In this document: in pieces, positions 7,980 to 17,881 of the stretch
Position numbering within the stretch: position 1 is the stretch's first letter
Layout: every line of letters begins with the position of its first letter
Assembly: GCF_000445995.2 (NCBI RefSeq)
Contig: NC_022080.4
Location: 1,116,001 to 1,180,000 of the forward strand
Length of the DNA: 64,000 nucleotides
From: Geobacillus genomosp. 3
GTDB lineage: Bacteria > Bacillota > Bacilli > Bacillales > Anoxybacillaceae
Direction: 5' to 3'
Translations under genes and position numbers: made by a program
Notes under the pieces: generated by a model
Told to the model about the DNA's origin: nothing
Seen by the model: only the letters and a program-made list of their open reading frames with translations
Databases searched by the model: none

Positions 7980-8640
7980 ATTTATCCATATGTTTAATTC
8001 CATGGCTCCCGAGCACGTGTCGACATCGGTGAAACTGCTGCTGTTGCTTACCGTTTTGTCGGTTGCTCCCGGCATTTTAATTATGATGACGTGTTTCACG
8101 CGCATCGTCATCGTGTTGTCGTTCGTGCGCACGTCGCTCGGCACGCAGCAAATGCCGCCGAACCAAGTGTTGATCGGGCTGGCGTTGTTTTTGACGTTTT
8201 TCATTATGGCGCCGACATGGAAAGACATCCATGATCAGGCACTCGAGCCGCTATTTGCCGAGAAAATTGATTTGGATGAAGCGTACGAACGCGCCGCTGT
8301 TCCGCTCAAGCAGTTTATGAGCCAACATACAAGACAGCAAGATTTGGCGCTGTTTTTATCATACAGCGGCGCCGAACCGCCGAAAACGGTCAACGACATC
8401 CCGCTCACTGCGCTCGTGCCGGCGTTCGCGATTAGCGAGCTGAAGACGGCGTTTCAAATGGGGTTTATGATTTTTGTTCCGTTTCTCGTCATCGATATGA
8501 TCGTCGCCAGTGTTTTAATGTCGATGGGAATGATGATGCTGCCGCCGGTGATGATTTCGCTGCCGTTTAAAATTTTATTGTTTGTTCTTGTTGACGGCTG
8601 GCACTTAGTCGTCAAATCACTGTTGCAAAGCTTCCAATAA
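7972..8640 (+). CDS. fliP: Flagellar export gate protein FliP
   Basis: The protein has 222 residues and is multi-spanning. The diagnostic FliP/SctR stretches are present: MMTCFTRIVIVLSFVRTSLG near residues 37-56, ALFLTFFIMAPTW, and the C-terminal VDMIVASVLMSMGMMMLPP-like segment. FliP forms the pentameric core of the export gate with FliQ and FliR. It starts inside the end of fliO, and fliQ follows after 15 bp. Confidence 0.98.
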   Translation: MNEFIHMFNSMAPEHVSTSVKLLLLLTVLSVAPGILIMMTCFTRIVIVLSFVRTSLGTQQMPPNQVLIGLALFLTFFIMAPTWKDIHDQALEPLFAEKIDLDEAYERAAVPLKQFMSQHTRQQDLALFLSYSGAEPPKTVNDIPLTALVPAFAISELKTAFQMGFMIFVPFLVIDMIVASVLMSMGMMMLPPVMISLPFKILLFVLVDGWHLVVKSLLQSFQ

Positions 8641-8655
8641 AGATAGGTGGCGTCC

Positions 8656-8925
8656 ATGAGTGCCGATTTCATCATTCGCCTTGCTGAGCAAGGTGTCTAT
8701 ATTGTGTTGATTGTCTGCGGTCCGCTCTTGTTGTTGTCGCTTGTTGTCGGACTTGTCGTCAGCATTTTTCAAGCGGCGACGCAAATTCAGGAGCAGACGC
8801 TCGCCTTTGTGCCGAAAATTGTGGCCGTCTTGCTTGGGCTCGTGTTGTTTGGGCCGTGGATGCTTTCGAAAATGGTGTCATACGCCCATGATATTTTCAA
8901 CAATTTAGCTTCTTTCATAGGCTGA
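8656..8925 (+). CDS. fliQ: Flagellar export gate protein FliQ
   Basis: The protein has 89 residues, the same length as B. subtilis FliQ as I remember it, with two long hydrophobic helices and the conserved linker QAATQIQEQTLAFVPKIVAV. A GTG at 8647 would add three residues, but it lies within the ribosome site AGGTGG (8645-8650), so ATG 8656 was chosen. FliQ wraps the outside of the FliP/FliR gate. Confidence 0.97.
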   Translation: MSADFIIRLAEQGVYIVLIVCGPLLLLSLVVGLVVSIFQAATQIQEQTLAFVPKIVAVLLGLVLFGPWMLSKMVSYAHDIFNNLASFIG

Positions 8926-8931
8926 TCGGTC

Positions 8932-9705
8932 ATGGAACAATTATGGACTCACTTTCCGGCATTTTTGCTTATCTTCGCCCGCACCGCTTCGTTTTTTGCC
9001 GCGATGCCGCTTTTTTCGTATCGGACGGTGCCGGCTTCGTACAAAATCGGGTTGGCGTTTTTTTTCAGCTGGCTTTTGTTTTTGGCCGTGCCTAAACCGG
9101 CGCTGCCCTTGAATGATATGTATATGTTGCTTGTTTTCAAAGAGGTGCTCGTCGGGCTGGCGCTTGGGCTGCTTGCGGCGATCGTTATGGCAGCGGTGCA
9201 AATTGCCGGTGGGTTGATCGACTTTCAAATCGGGTTTGCTATCGCCAATGTCATTGATCCGCAAACCGGGACGCAAAGCCCGTTGTTAGGCCAGTACTTT
9301 CATTCGCTGGCACTTTTGCTTTTGCTCGCTCTTGATGGGCATCATTTGTTGCTTGACGGCATGTTTTACAGCTATCAGTGGCTGCCGCTCGACCGGTGGC
9401 CGCATATTGCTGACGGGCAGGCCATCGAGTATGCCGTTCGCGCGTTTGCCGCAATGTTTGCTGTCGCCGTGCAAATGGCCGCCCCGCTTGTCGGATCGCT
9501 TTTTTTAGTCGATGTGGCGCTTGGCATTATCACCCGCGCGGTGCCGCAAATGAATATTTTTGTCGTCGGGTTTTCGCTTAAGACGGCAGCGGCCTTTTTG
9601 CTTCTGTTTGCCGCGATCGGGGGAATCTTACTTTCCGCGCGCGAACTGTTTCAACTTATGTTTGCGTCGTTGCGCGAGTTTATGCGGTTGTTAGGAGGAG
9701 GGTAA
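8932..9705 (+). CDS. fliR: Flagellar export gate protein FliR
   Basis: The protein has 257 residues with about six hydrophobic segments. Family features include the N-terminal FARTASFFAAMPLFSYRTVP and the middle region GFAIANVIDPQTGTQSPLLG. One FliR completes the FliP5-FliR1 gate core. The ribosome site is poor: only 6 bp separate it from fliQ. Translation is therefore probably coupled to fliQ. Together with flhB downstream it keeps the usual export-gate gene order. Confidence 0.97.
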   Translation: MEQLWTHFPAFLLIFARTASFFAAMPLFSYRTVPASYKIGLAFFFSWLLFLAVPKPALPLNDMYMLLVFKEVLVGLALGLLAAIVMAAVQIAGGLIDFQIGFAIANVIDPQTGTQSPLLGQYFHSLALLLLLALDGHHLLLDGMFYSYQWLPLDRWPHIADGQAIEYAVRAFAAMFAVAVQMAAPLVGSLFLVDVALGIITRAVPQMNIFVVGFSLKTAAAFLLLFAAIGGILLSARELFQLMFASLREFMRLLGGG

Positions 9706-9706
9706 G

Positions 9707-10789
9707 ATGGGCGGTTGGCGGCTTGATTTGCAGTTTTTCGCCGGGGAAAAGACGGAAAAGGCGACGCCGCGCAAACGGCAAGAAGTGCGGGAAAAGGGGC
9801 AGGTGGCCAAAAGCAGCGACGCGGTTGCCGCCGCCGTTTTGTTGGCTACGTTTCTCGTTTTGCTGTTGGCGGGGGCATACGAACGCGATGGCTTGTTGCG
9901 CTTGTTCACCCGTGCGCTGTCCGATTATGCGTCCGTCCCGTTGACAATGGATTCGCTCCACCTCCTGTTTCTTGACTGGCTCCGCCATGCGGCGCTCCTT
10001 TTGGCTCCGTTTTTTGCCGCCGCCGTGCTTGCGGCCGGGCTGGCCAACTTTTTGCAAGTCGGCGCTCTTTTTACCGCTGAACCGCTGAAAATGGACTGGA
10101 ACCGGCTCAACCCGGTGCAAGGAATGAAGCGGCTCTTTTCGCTGCGCGCCATTGTCGAACTGTTGAAATCAGTGTTAAAAGCCGGAATCATCGGTGCAGT
10201 GGTCTTTGCGCTGTTGCTTTCCGGCCGGAGCGAACTAATGGCGCTTGTTTCCAAACCACCAAGCGCCATGCTCGCTGTCGTTGGTGGCTTGACGGTGAAA
10301 ATGGGGCTGTATGCCGCCGCCGCGCTCTTGTTTTTAGCGCTGTTTGACTATTTGTACCAGCGGTTTGAATTTGAAAAAAACATTCGGATGTCGAAGCAAG
10401 ACATTAAAGACGAGTATAAAAAGACGGAAGGCGATCCGCTCATTAAGTCGCGCATCAAACAGAAACAGCGGGAGATGGCCATGAAACGGATGATGCAAGA
10501 AGTGCCGAACGCGGACGTCGTCATTACGAACCCGACCCATTATGCTGTCGCACTTAAGTACGAAGACGGAAAAATGGAAGCACCGGTCGTGGTGGCGAAA
10601 GGAGCCGACTATGTGGCATTGAAAATCAAGGAAATTGCCCGGGCGAACGGCGTCGTTACCGTTGAAAATCGTCCGTTGGCGCAGGCGCTTTACCGACAGA
10701 CGGACATCGGCGACATGATCCCGGAGGCGTTTTTCAAGGCAGTGGCGGAAATTTTGGCGTACGTCTATCGGCTCAAACGAAAAGGGTAA
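9707..10789 (+). CDS. flhB: Flagellar export switch protein FlhB
   Basis: The protein has 360 residues. The start (LQFFAGEKTEKATPRKRQEV) is the standard FlhB N-terminus. Four membrane segments lie between about residues 38 and 215, followed by the charged linker FEFEKNIRMSKQDIKDEYKK and the cytoplasmic domain with the self-cleavage motif NPTH at residues 275-278. Cleavage after N275 and contact with FliK switch export from hook to filament proteins. The gene begins 1 bp after the fliR stop, behind GGAGGAGGG. Confidence 0.98.
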   Translation: MGGWRLDLQFFAGEKTEKATPRKRQEVREKGQVAKSSDAVAAAVLLATFLVLLLAGAYERDGLLRLFTRALSDYASVPLTMDSLHLLFLDWLRHAALLLAPFFAAAVLAAGLANFLQVGALFTAEPLKMDWNRLNPVQGMKRLFSLRAIVELLKSVLKAGIIGAVVFALLLSGRSELMALVSKPPSAMLAVVGGLTVKMGLYAAAALLFLALFDYLYQRFEFEKNIRMSKQDIKDEYKKTEGDPLIKSRIKQKQREMAMKRMMQEVPNADVVITNPTHYAVALKYEDGKMEAPVVVAKGADYVALKIKEIARANGVVTVENRPLAQALYRQTDIGDMIPEAFFKAVAEILAYVYRLKRKG

Positions 10790-10807
10790 CAGCAAGGAGA
10801 GAGAAAT

Positions 10808-12847
10808 ATGCAAGCGCAGCTCAAAGATTTATCGGTGTTGTTTATGGTCGTGCTTATCGTCGCCATGCTCGTCATTCCGCTGCCGACATGGCTGCTCAGC
10901 ATTTTGATCATCGTCAATATTTCGCTCGCCTTGCTCGTTTTGCTGACGGCGATGAACACGAAAGAACCGCTCGAATTTTCCATTTTTCCGTCATTGCTTT
11001 TAGTGCTTACGTTGTTTCGTCTTGGATTGAACGTCTCGACAACCCGTGCGATTTTGAGCAAAGGAGAAGCGGGCGGTGTCGTTGAGACGTTTGGGACGTT
11101 CGTTGTCGGCGGTGATGTTGTCGTCGGATTTGTCGTGTTTTTAATTTTAATCATTATTCAGTTCATCGTCATCACGAAAGGGGCGGAGCGCGTCTCCGAA
11201 GTGGCGGCCCGCTTTACGCTCGATGCGATGCCGGGAAAACAGATGAGCATTGATGCCGATTTGAATGCCGGCATGATCTCCGAGCAGGAAGCGCGGCAAC
11301 GGCGGGAAAAAATCGCGCAAGAGGCTGACTTTTACGGCGCGATGGACGGGGCGAGCAAGTTTGTGAAAGGCGACGCTATCGCCGGGATTATTATTGTTAT
11401 CATCAATATGTTGTTTGGCATGGTGATCGGCGTTGTCGAGCAGGGGATGGAGATGGCCGAGGCTGCGAAACGTTATACGTTGCTGACGGTCGGTGACGGG
11501 ATTGTCAGTCAAATTCCGGCGTTACTGATTTCGACCGCAACCGGCATCATTGTCACCCGGGCAGCGTCTGACAGCAACTTAAGCGGCGATATTATGCGCC
11601 AGTTATTTGCGTTTCCGAAAATGTTGTACGTCACCGCCGGAACGATTTTTTTGCTCGGCTTGTTTACGCCGATTAATGATGCATTGACAATGCCGATCGC
11701 CGGTCTGTTGGCGCTTGGCGGCTACCGGTTTGCCGGGGGACAGCAGCATGAGGAAGCGGCCGGGCCGGAAGAGGAAATAGCGGCGGCGGACGAATTGAAA
11801 AGTCCGGAAAGCGTAATTCAACTGTTGCATGTCGACCCGATCGAGTTTGAGTTCGGTTACGCGCTTATTCCGCTTGCGGATGCCGCCCAAGGCGGCGACT
11901 TGCTTGACCGGATCGTGATGATCCGCCGCCAGCTCGCGCTTGAGCTTGGCATCGTCGTTCCGGTTGTACGCATCCGGGACAACATCCAGCTTCAGCCGAA
12001 CGAATACCGGGTGAAAATGAAAGGCGAAGAGGTGGCGCGCGGCGAGCTGCTGCTTGACCATTACTTGGCGATGAGCCCCGGGATTGATGACGGATCGGTC
12101 GAAGGGATTGACACGGTTGAACCGGCGTTTGGTCTGCCGGCGAAATGGATTTCCGAGGCGATGAAAGACCGGGCGGAAATGCTCGGCTATACGGTGGTCG
12201 ATCCGCCGTCGGTTGTCTCGACGCATTTGACGGAAGTGCTCAAGTCCTATGCCCATGAATTGCTCGGCCGTCAAGAAACGAAGCAGCTGATCGACCATTT
12301 GAAAGAGTCGTACCCTGTGCTTGTTGATGATGTAACGCCGAATCCGCTGTCGGTTGGCGATATTCAAAAAGTGCTTGCCAAGCTGCTAAAAGAGAAAGTG
12401 TCGATTCGCAATTTGCCGCTCATCTTTGAGGCGCTTGCGGATTTTGCCCGCCTGACTAGCGACACCGATTTGTTGACGGAATATGTCCGCCAAGCGCTGG
12501 CGCGGCAAATTACGAAGCAGTACGCCGTGCCGGGTGAACCGTTGCGCGTCATCACGTTCTCTGGCAAGGCGGAAAAAACGATTGCCGATGCGGTGCAGCA
12601 AACGGAGCATGGCCGCTATTTGGCGCTTGATCCGGAGCGGGCGCAGGCGCTTGTCGAGGCGGTGGCCGCGGCGCTCGACCGTTATCCGTTCGCTGGCCAA
12701 ACGCCGATTTTGCTCTGTTCTCCGGCGGTGCGTATGTACGTCCGCCAACTGACCGAGCGCCATTTTCCGACGATTCCGGTGCTGTCATATAACGAGCTTG
12801 AGGCTGACGTCGAAGTCCAAAGCGTAGGGATGGTGGAAATCGAATGA
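10808..12847 (+). CDS. flhA: Flagellar export gate protein FlhA
   Basis: The protein has 679 residues. The N-terminal half carries about eight membrane helices, with the conserved cytoplasmic FHIPEP-region equivalents (IFPSLLLVLTLFRLGLNVST, then DAMPGKQMSIDADLNAGMIS). The C-terminal half (about 330-679) is the soluble ring domain that docks chaperone-substrate pairs. The stop overlaps the flhF start by ATGA at 12844-12847. The length and all landmarks fit the family. Confidence 0.98.
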   Translation: MQAQLKDLSVLFMVVLIVAMLVIPLPTWLLSILIIVNISLALLVLLTAMNTKEPLEFSIFPSLLLVLTLFRLGLNVSTTRAILSKGEAGGVVETFGTFVVGGDVVVGFVVFLILIIIQFIVITKGAERVSEVAARFTLDAMPGKQMSIDADLNAGMISEQEARQRREKIAQEADFYGAMDGASKFVKGDAIAGIIIVIINMLFGMVIGVVEQGMEMAEAAKRYTLLTVGDGIVSQIPALLISTATGIIVTRAASDSNLSGDIMRQLFAFPKMLYVTAGTIFLLGLFTPINDALTMPIAGLLALGGYRFAGGQQHEEAAGPEEEIAAADELKSPESVIQLLHVDPIEFEFGYALIPLADAAQGGDLLDRIVMIRRQLALELGIVVPVVRIRDNIQLQPNEYRVKMKGEEVARGELLLDHYLAMSPGIDDGSVEGIDTVEPAFGLPAKWISEAMKDRAEMLGYTVVDPPSVVSTHLTEVLKSYAHELLGRQETKQLIDHLKESYPVLVDDVTPNPLSVGDIQKVLAKLLKEKVSIRNLPLIFEALADFARLTSDTDLLTEYVRQALARQITKQYAVPGEPLRVITFSGKAEKTIADAVQQTEHGRYLALDPERAQALVEAVAAALDRYPFAGQTPILLCSPAVRMYVRQLTERHFPTIPVLSYNELEADVEVQSVGMVEIE

Positions 12848-13953
12848 AAGTGAAAAAGTTTATAGCCCCGTCCATGAACGAAGCAATGAAAATGATCCGG
12901 ACTGAACTTGGCCGCGATGCCGTCATTTTGCACTCGAAGGAAATTCATACCGGCGGATTGTTCGGTTTGTTTGCCAAAAAAAGGATTGAGGTGCTGGCCG
13001 GCATCGATCCTGATCCGTTGCCCCTGCGCGCGTCAGAGTCCGCAGCTCCTTCGTTGCCGGAAGGGCGGGAGGGGGGAGACGGTTTGTTGGCCGCCGAGCT
13101 TCGGGAAGTGAAAGCGCTCGTGCGCCAAATGGCCGGCCGGCCGTCTTCCCTGTTGTATCCGCCGCCGCTTATGAATGCGGAGCGGCGGCTGACGCAGCAA
13201 GGGGTGGAAGATGTTTACATCCGGCAAGTGATGGACCGGTTGCTTGAACGGTGGTACGCCGATAAGGGAGGGCGCTCGCCGGCAGCCGTCGCCGGCTGGG
13301 TGAAAGAGGCGGTGCGCGACATGTTGATGCCGCTTCCGTTTCTTCCCGCAGCCACAGGGCAAAAAAAATATGTGGTTTTGCTCGGTCCAACCGGGGTTGG
13401 AAAAACGACGACGCTCGCTAAAATGGCGGGGCGCGCGGTGCTTGAGCATGGAAAAAAAGTCGGGTTTATCACAACGGATACGTACCGGATCGCGGCGATC
13501 GACCAGTTGAAAACGTATGCGCACATTTTGCAAGCCCCGCTCGAAGTGTGCTACCACGCCGATGACTTTCGGGCGGCGAAGCGGCGCTTGGCCGATTGCG
13601 ACCTCGTGTTTGTCGATACGGCCGGCCGCAATTTCCGCAACCCACAATATGTCACCGAGCTGCAGCAAACGATTGAGTTTGACAGCGAAACAGAAACGTT
13701 TCTCGTGTTCGCCGCCACCGGCAAGCATGACGACATGAAAGCCATCTATGCCCGCTTTTCCCGCTTGCCGCTCAGCCGCCTGATCATCACCAAGCTCGAT
13801 GAGACCGACTCGTACGGGGCCGTATTTAACTTGCTGCTCGACAGCCGGCTTGGTGCCGCCTATTTTACGAACGGGCAAAACGTGCCGGACGACATGATTG
13901 AAGCGTCGGCTGACCGGCTCGTTCACCTGTTGGTTGGAGCGGGGCCATGGTGA
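12844..13953 (+). CDS. flhF: SRP-family GTPase FlhF (flagellar placement)
   Basis: The protein has 369 residues. It has the short N-terminal B domain (KKFIAPSMNEAMKMIRTELG), a variable linker, and the SRP-type NG domain. The P-loop GPTGVGKTT is at residues 181-189, followed by TTDTYRIAAIDQLKTYA, the DTAGRN motif and the TKLDET guanine-specificity motif. FlhF sets the position and number of flagella together with FlhG, which activates its GTPase. It overlaps flhA by 4 bp and flhG by 7 bp. Confidence 0.97.
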   Translation: MKVKKFIAPSMNEAMKMIRTELGRDAVILHSKEIHTGGLFGLFAKKRIEVLAGIDPDPLPLRASESAAPSLPEGREGGDGLLAAELREVKALVRQMAGRPSSLLYPPPLMNAERRLTQQGVEDVYIRQVMDRLLERWYADKGGRSPAAVAGWVKEAVRDMLMPLPFLPAATGQKKYVVLLGPTGVGKTTTLAKMAGRAVLEHGKKVGFITTDTYRIAAIDQLKTYAHILQAPLEVCYHADDFRAAKRRLADCDLVFVDTAGRNFRNPQYVTELQQTIEFDSETETFLVFAATGKHDDMKAIYARFSRLPLSRLIITKLDETDSYGAVFNLLLDSRLGAAYFTNGQNVPDDMIEASADRLVHLLVGAGPW

Positions 13954-14810
13954 AAGATCAAGCAGAACAGCTTCGCCTCGAGCTAAGCGGCCTCCGGCAG
14001 CGGCCGGCGCCGCGGACAATCGCAGTGACGAGCGGAAAAGGCGGAGTCGGCAAGTCGAACTTTTCTTTAAATTTTTCGCTGTCGCTCTCTAAGCGAGGGT
14101 TTCGTGTCTTGCTGCTTGATATGGACATCGGCATGGGCAACATCGATATTTTGCTCGGCCAGTCATCGCCGTTGACGTTAACCGATTGGCTTTCGACCCG
14201 GCTGCCGATGTCAGAACTGGTCAAAAGCGGGCCGGAGCGTCTATCGTACATTGCCGGGGGAACGGGGGCTGCACAATGGCGGACGCTAGATACGTCCGGT
14301 ATCGACTACTTTTTGACTGAACTGCAGGCTGTGGCGTCACGGTATGATTACCTCATCTTTGACATGGGGGCGGGGGCATCGGGGGAACGATTGTATTTTT
14401 TAAAGTCGGTTGACGACGTGTTTGTTGTGACAACTCCGGAGCCGACCGCCATGACCGACGCGTATGCGATGATAAAGTATATACACGCTGCCGGCGGCGA
14501 AGCGCCGTTTTCCGTCATTGTCAACCGCGCCGGCAACGATCGGGAAGGGTATGAGGTTTTTGGACGGCTGAAGCATGTCGCCGGCCGGTTTTTAAACAAA
14601 GAGATTGCGCTGCTTGGCATCATTCCGGAAGACCGGACGGTCGCCCGCGCGGTTGTCAGCCAGACGCCGTTTGTCCTGCTCGATCCTGTGGCGAAAGCGA
14701 GCCGGGCAGTGCGCCAAATAGCCTTCCGTTATGCGCCGGGGCGGGACGAAGAGCCGGGGCGGGCGAGCCGCTTTTTTGCCAGGTTGCGCCAACTTTTGCT
14801 AGAAAGGTAG
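13947..14810 (+). CDS. flhG: MinD-like ATPase FlhG (YlxH)
   Basis: The protein has 287 residues. After a short N-terminal region with the FlhF-activating DQAEQLR sequence comes a deviant Walker A SGKGGVGKS (residues 29-37), then MDIGMGNIDILLG and FDMGAGAS. It ends with a basic, amphipathic C-terminus (ASRFFARLRQLL) suited to membrane association, as in MinD. FlhG controls flagellar pattern and number with FlhF. The overlap with flhF points to matched production. Confidence 0.96.
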   Translation: MVKDQAEQLRLELSGLRQRPAPRTIAVTSGKGGVGKSNFSLNFSLSLSKRGFRVLLLDMDIGMGNIDILLGQSSPLTLTDWLSTRLPMSELVKSGPERLSYIAGGTGAAQWRTLDTSGIDYFLTELQAVASRYDYLIFDMGAGASGERLYFLKSVDDVFVVTTPEPTAMTDAYAMIKYIHAAGGEAPFSVIVNRAGNDREGYEVFGRLKHVAGRFLNKEIALLGIIPEDRTVARAVVSQTPFVLLDPVAKASRAVRQIAFRYAPGRDEEPGRASRFFARLRQLLLER

Positions 14811-14819
14811 AGGACGGAA

Positions 14820-15866
14820 ATGAAGACGATCAAGGTGCTTGTCGTCGATGACTCAGCGTTTATGCGCAAGTGGATCAGCGACCTTTTGTCCGAACACCCG
14901 CGCCTTGAAGTCATCGGGACGGCCCGCAACGGTCAAGAGGCGCTTGAGAAAATGGCGGTCCTTCGCCCCGATGTTGTGACGCTTGACGTCGAAATGCCCG
15001 TTATGGACGGGCTGGAAACATTGCGGCATATCATGCACAAACAGCCGTTGCCGGTCGTCATGGTATCAAGCACGACGAAAGAAGGGGCGGAAAATACGAT
15101 AGCGGCCATGCAATATGGAGCGGTTGATTTTGTCACGAAACCGTCCGGTTCGATTTCGCTTGATTTATACAAGGTGAAGGATGAACTAATCCGAAAAGTG
15201 TTGCACGCAAGCGAAGCGAACATAGGGGCGCTCGCCGTCCGGCGGCCGCAAGCCGCGCTTTGGCGTCCGCCCGTCAAACCGGCGCGCGCCGAAAAAGCGA
15301 TCGTCGCAATCGGCACCTCAACGGGCGGCCCGCGCGCCTTAGAAACGGTGCTGACGCAGCTGCCGTCCGGTTTGGCCGCCCCGGTCGTCATCGTCCAGCA
15401 TATGCCGAAAGGGTTTACGAAATCGCTTGCCGATCGGCTCGATGCCCTATCCGCTATAACCGTTAAAGAGGCGGAAGACGGGGAGGTGCTGCGAAATGGC
15501 ACCGCTTATATCGCCCCAGGCGGTGTTCATCTTGCCGTCAGTGAAGAAAACGGCGTGCTCAAGGCCCGTTTCGATGCATCGCCGCCGCGCGCCGGCCATC
15601 GCCCAGCCGTTGACGTGCTGTTCGAATCGCTTGCCGCCATTCGCCGCTGTCGGAAAGTGGCGGTGATCATGACCGGAATGGGATCAGACGGGACGGCAGG
15701 GCTGAAAAAGCTGAAAGAAAGCGGGGACACGAAGGCGATCGCCGAGGCGCGCGAAACGGCCGTTGTCTTCGGCATGCCAAAGGCGGCGATCGAGGCGGGC
15801 GTGATTGATGCCATCGCACCGCTTGATGCCATCGCTGTCGCCATCGTCCAATCTATCGGGGAGTGA
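14820..15866 (+). CDS. cheB: Protein-glutamate methylesterase/deamidase CheB
   Basis: The protein has 348 residues: a receiver domain with phospho-acceptor D56 (VVTLDVEMPVMDG), a linker, and the C-terminal methylesterase domain. The Ser-His-Asp catalytic set is visible as GTSTGG (Ser), VQHMPKGF (His) and MGSDG (Asp). CheB removes methyl groups from chemoreceptors and deamidates Gln for adaptation. Its partner cheR is not in this window; in B. subtilis it also lies elsewhere. Confidence 0.97.
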   Translation: MKTIKVLVVDDSAFMRKWISDLLSEHPRLEVIGTARNGQEALEKMAVLRPDVVTLDVEMPVMDGLETLRHIMHKQPLPVVMVSSTTKEGAENTIAAMQYGAVDFVTKPSGSISLDLYKVKDELIRKVLHASEANIGALAVRRPQAALWRPPVKPARAEKAIVAIGTSTGGPRALETVLTQLPSGLAAPVVIVQHMPKGFTKSLADRLDALSAITVKEAEDGEVLRNGTAYIAPGGVHLAVSEENGVLKARFDASPPRAGHRPAVDVLFESLAAIRRCRKVAVIMTGMGSDGTAGLKKLKESGDTKAIAEARETAVVFGMPKAAIEAGVIDAIAPLDAIAVAIVQSIGE

Positions 15867-15880
15867 GGGGGAAAAACGGC

Positions 15881-17881
15881 ATGGATATGAGCCAGTATTT
15901 AGACTTATTTATTGACGAAAGCAAAGAGCATTTGCAGGCTATTAACGAACGGCTGCTTGAACTCGAGCAAACTCCCGACGATATGACGCTTGTTAATGAA
16001 ATTTTCCGCTCGGCCCACACATTAAAAGGGATGTCGGCCACAATGGGATTTGAAGATTTGGCCAACTTGACGCATCAACTTGAGAATGTGCTTGATGGCA
16101 TTCGCAACCGTCAGCTGGCCGTCAGCCCAGAGCTGCTTGATGTTGTGTTCCACGCGGTTGACCATTTGGAAGCGATGATTATGTCAGTCGCCTCGGGCGG
16201 CGATGGAAAGCGCGATGTGAGCGAGACGGTCGAGCAGCTTAAGCGGATTGAGCAAGGAGAGACGCCGCGCAAACAGGAAACGGACGAAAAACCGCCCCTT
16301 GAGCATGCCTACGGGGAGTTTGAATACCATGTGCTGCAACAGGCAAAAGAACAAGGATTTTCTGTCTATGAAATTCGCGTCCGCCTTCGTGAAGATTGCT
16401 TGTTGAAAGCCGCACGCGTGTACATGGTATTTGAGTTGCTCAATGAAGCAGGGGAAATTGTGAAATCGACACCGCCGGCTGATATGCTCGAAGAAGAACA
16501 GTTTGACCAAGAGTTTCTTGTTACCGTCGTATCGAAAATGACGGCTGATGAACTGCAGGGGCGGCTGATGGGCATTTCTGAAGTCGACGAGGTCGTGGTG
16601 ACGACAGTCAACGAGCCGTCTGCCAAAAGCGGCGAACAGGCCGGGCTTGAACCGCCTGTGTCGTCCTCCTTTGCACAAACCGCAGCGGCACAGGCTGAAG
16701 CGGAGACGGCGGAAAAACAAGCGGTGAAACAGGCAGGAAAGACGATCCGCGTCAATATCGAACGGCTTGATATGTTAATGAACTTGTTTGAAGAACTTGT
16801 TGTCGATCGCGGGCGGCTCGAACAAATTTCCCGCGATTTGAGCCATGCCGAATTGACCGAAACGGTTGAGCGGATGTCCCGTATTTCAAGCGACTTACAA
16901 ACGATTATTTTAAACATGCGCATGGTGCCGGTCGAAACGGTGTTCAACCGCTTTCCACGCATGGTGCGCCAACTTGCCCGCGAACTCGGCAAAAAAGTGC
17001 GCCTTGAGATTATTGGGGCGGAAACGGAGCTTGACCGGACGGTTATTGATGAAATCGGCGACCCGCTCGTTCATTTGATCCGCAACGCGCTCGATCATGG
17101 CATTGAAGCGCCAGACGTCCGGACGGCGTGCGGAAAGCCGGAGGAAGGGACCGTCAAATTGCGCGCCTACCATAGCGGCAACCACGTTTTTATTGAAATT
17201 GAGGACGATGGCGCCGGCATTTCCCGGGAGAAAGTGCTGCAAAAGGCGATCAGCCGCGGCATCGTTTCGCCGCAGGCGGCGGCCCATCTGAGCGACCAGC
17301 AAGTATATGGGCTTATTTTCGCTCCGGGTTTTTCCACCGCCGACCACATTTCCGATATTTCCGGGCGCGGCGTCGGCTTGGATGTGGTCAAAAGCACGAT
17401 TGAATCGCTCGGCGGCGCCGTGTCTGTCGACTCGCAGCCGGGAACAGGGTCACTCTTTTCCATCCAGCTTCCATTGACATTGTCGATCATTTCTGTGCTG
17501 CTCGTTCAAATTGCTGCCGAGACGTATGCGATCCCGCTGTCCTCGATTATGGAGACAGCGTTGGTAAGGAAAGAAGAGATTTTCTCCGCACATAACCAGC
17601 CGGTCATCGATTTCCGCGGCAAAGTTGTGCCGCTCGTCCGGTTGAAAGACGTGTTTTCCGTGCCGGACGCAGCGAGCGAGGAAGAGACGGTGGCCGCCGT
17701 CATCGTCCGGAAAGGGGAAAAACTGGCAGCGTTAGCGGTCGATTCGTTTATCGGGCAGCAGGAAGTTGTGCTCAAATCGCTCGGAAACTATTTATCTTCT
17801 GTTTTTGCCATTTCTGGGGCGACGATTTTAGGCGACGGTCGGGTCGCGTTGATTATCGATTGCAATGCGCTCGTGAAATAA
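15881..17881 (+). CDS. cheA: Chemotaxis sensor histidine kinase CheA
   Basis: The protein has 666 residues from ATG 15881 (MDMSQYLDLFIDESKEHLQ); a GTG 18 bp upstream lies too close to the ribosome site GAGGGGG to be used. The five domains are recognisable: P1 with phospho-acceptor H46 (AHTLKGM), P2 CheY/CheB-binding domain (about 150-250), P3 dimerisation helices, P4 ATPase with the N box (LIRNALDHGIE) and G boxes (DDGAGI, GRGVGLDVV), and P5 CheW-like receptor coupling. The gap to cheW is unusually long for this operon (185 bp). Confidence 0.98.
   Translation: MDMSQYLDLFIDESKEHLQAINERLLELEQTPDDMTLVNEIFRSAHTLKGMSATMGFEDLANLTHQLENVLDGIRNRQLAVSPELLDVVFHAVDHLEAMIMSVASGGDGKRDVSETVEQLKRIEQGETPRKQETDEKPPLEHAYGEFEYHVLQQAKEQGFSVYEIRVRLREDCLLKAARVYMVFELLNEAGEIVKSTPPADMLEEEQFDQEFLVTVVSKMTADELQGRLMGISEVDEVVVTTVNEPSAKSGEQAGLEPPVSSSFAQTAAAQAEAETAEKQAVKQAGKTIRVNIERLDMLMNLFEELVVDRGRLEQISRDLSHAELTETVERMSRISSDLQTIILNMRMVPVETVFNRFPRMVRQLARELGKKVRLEIIGAETELDRTVIDEIGDPLVHLIRNALDHGIEAPDVRTACGKPEEGTVKLRAYHSGNHVFIEIEDDGAGISREKVLQKAISRGIVSPQAAAHLSDQQVYGLIFAPGFSTADHISDISGRGVGLDVVKSTIESLGGAVSVDSQPGTGSLFSIQLPLTLSIISVLLVQIAAETYAIPLSSIMETALVRKEEIFSAHNQPVIDFRGKVVPLVRLKDVFSVPDAASEEETVAAVIVRKGEKLAALAVDSFIGQQEVVLKSLGNYLSSVFAISGATILGDGRVALIIDCNALVK

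Noticed and set aside
11603-12367. Minus-strand open frame of 254 codons inside flhA
   Set aside because: It is an antisense shadow of the FlhA cytoplasmic domain with biased Arg/His/Gln composition and no recognisable domain.
13033-14019. Minus-strand open frame of 328 codons across flhF and the start of flhG
   Set aside because: It lies wholly antisense to two well-defined overlapping genes, its translation is His/Arg/Pro-rich without any family motif, and such frames are common opposite GC-rich codons. It has no supported ribosome site.
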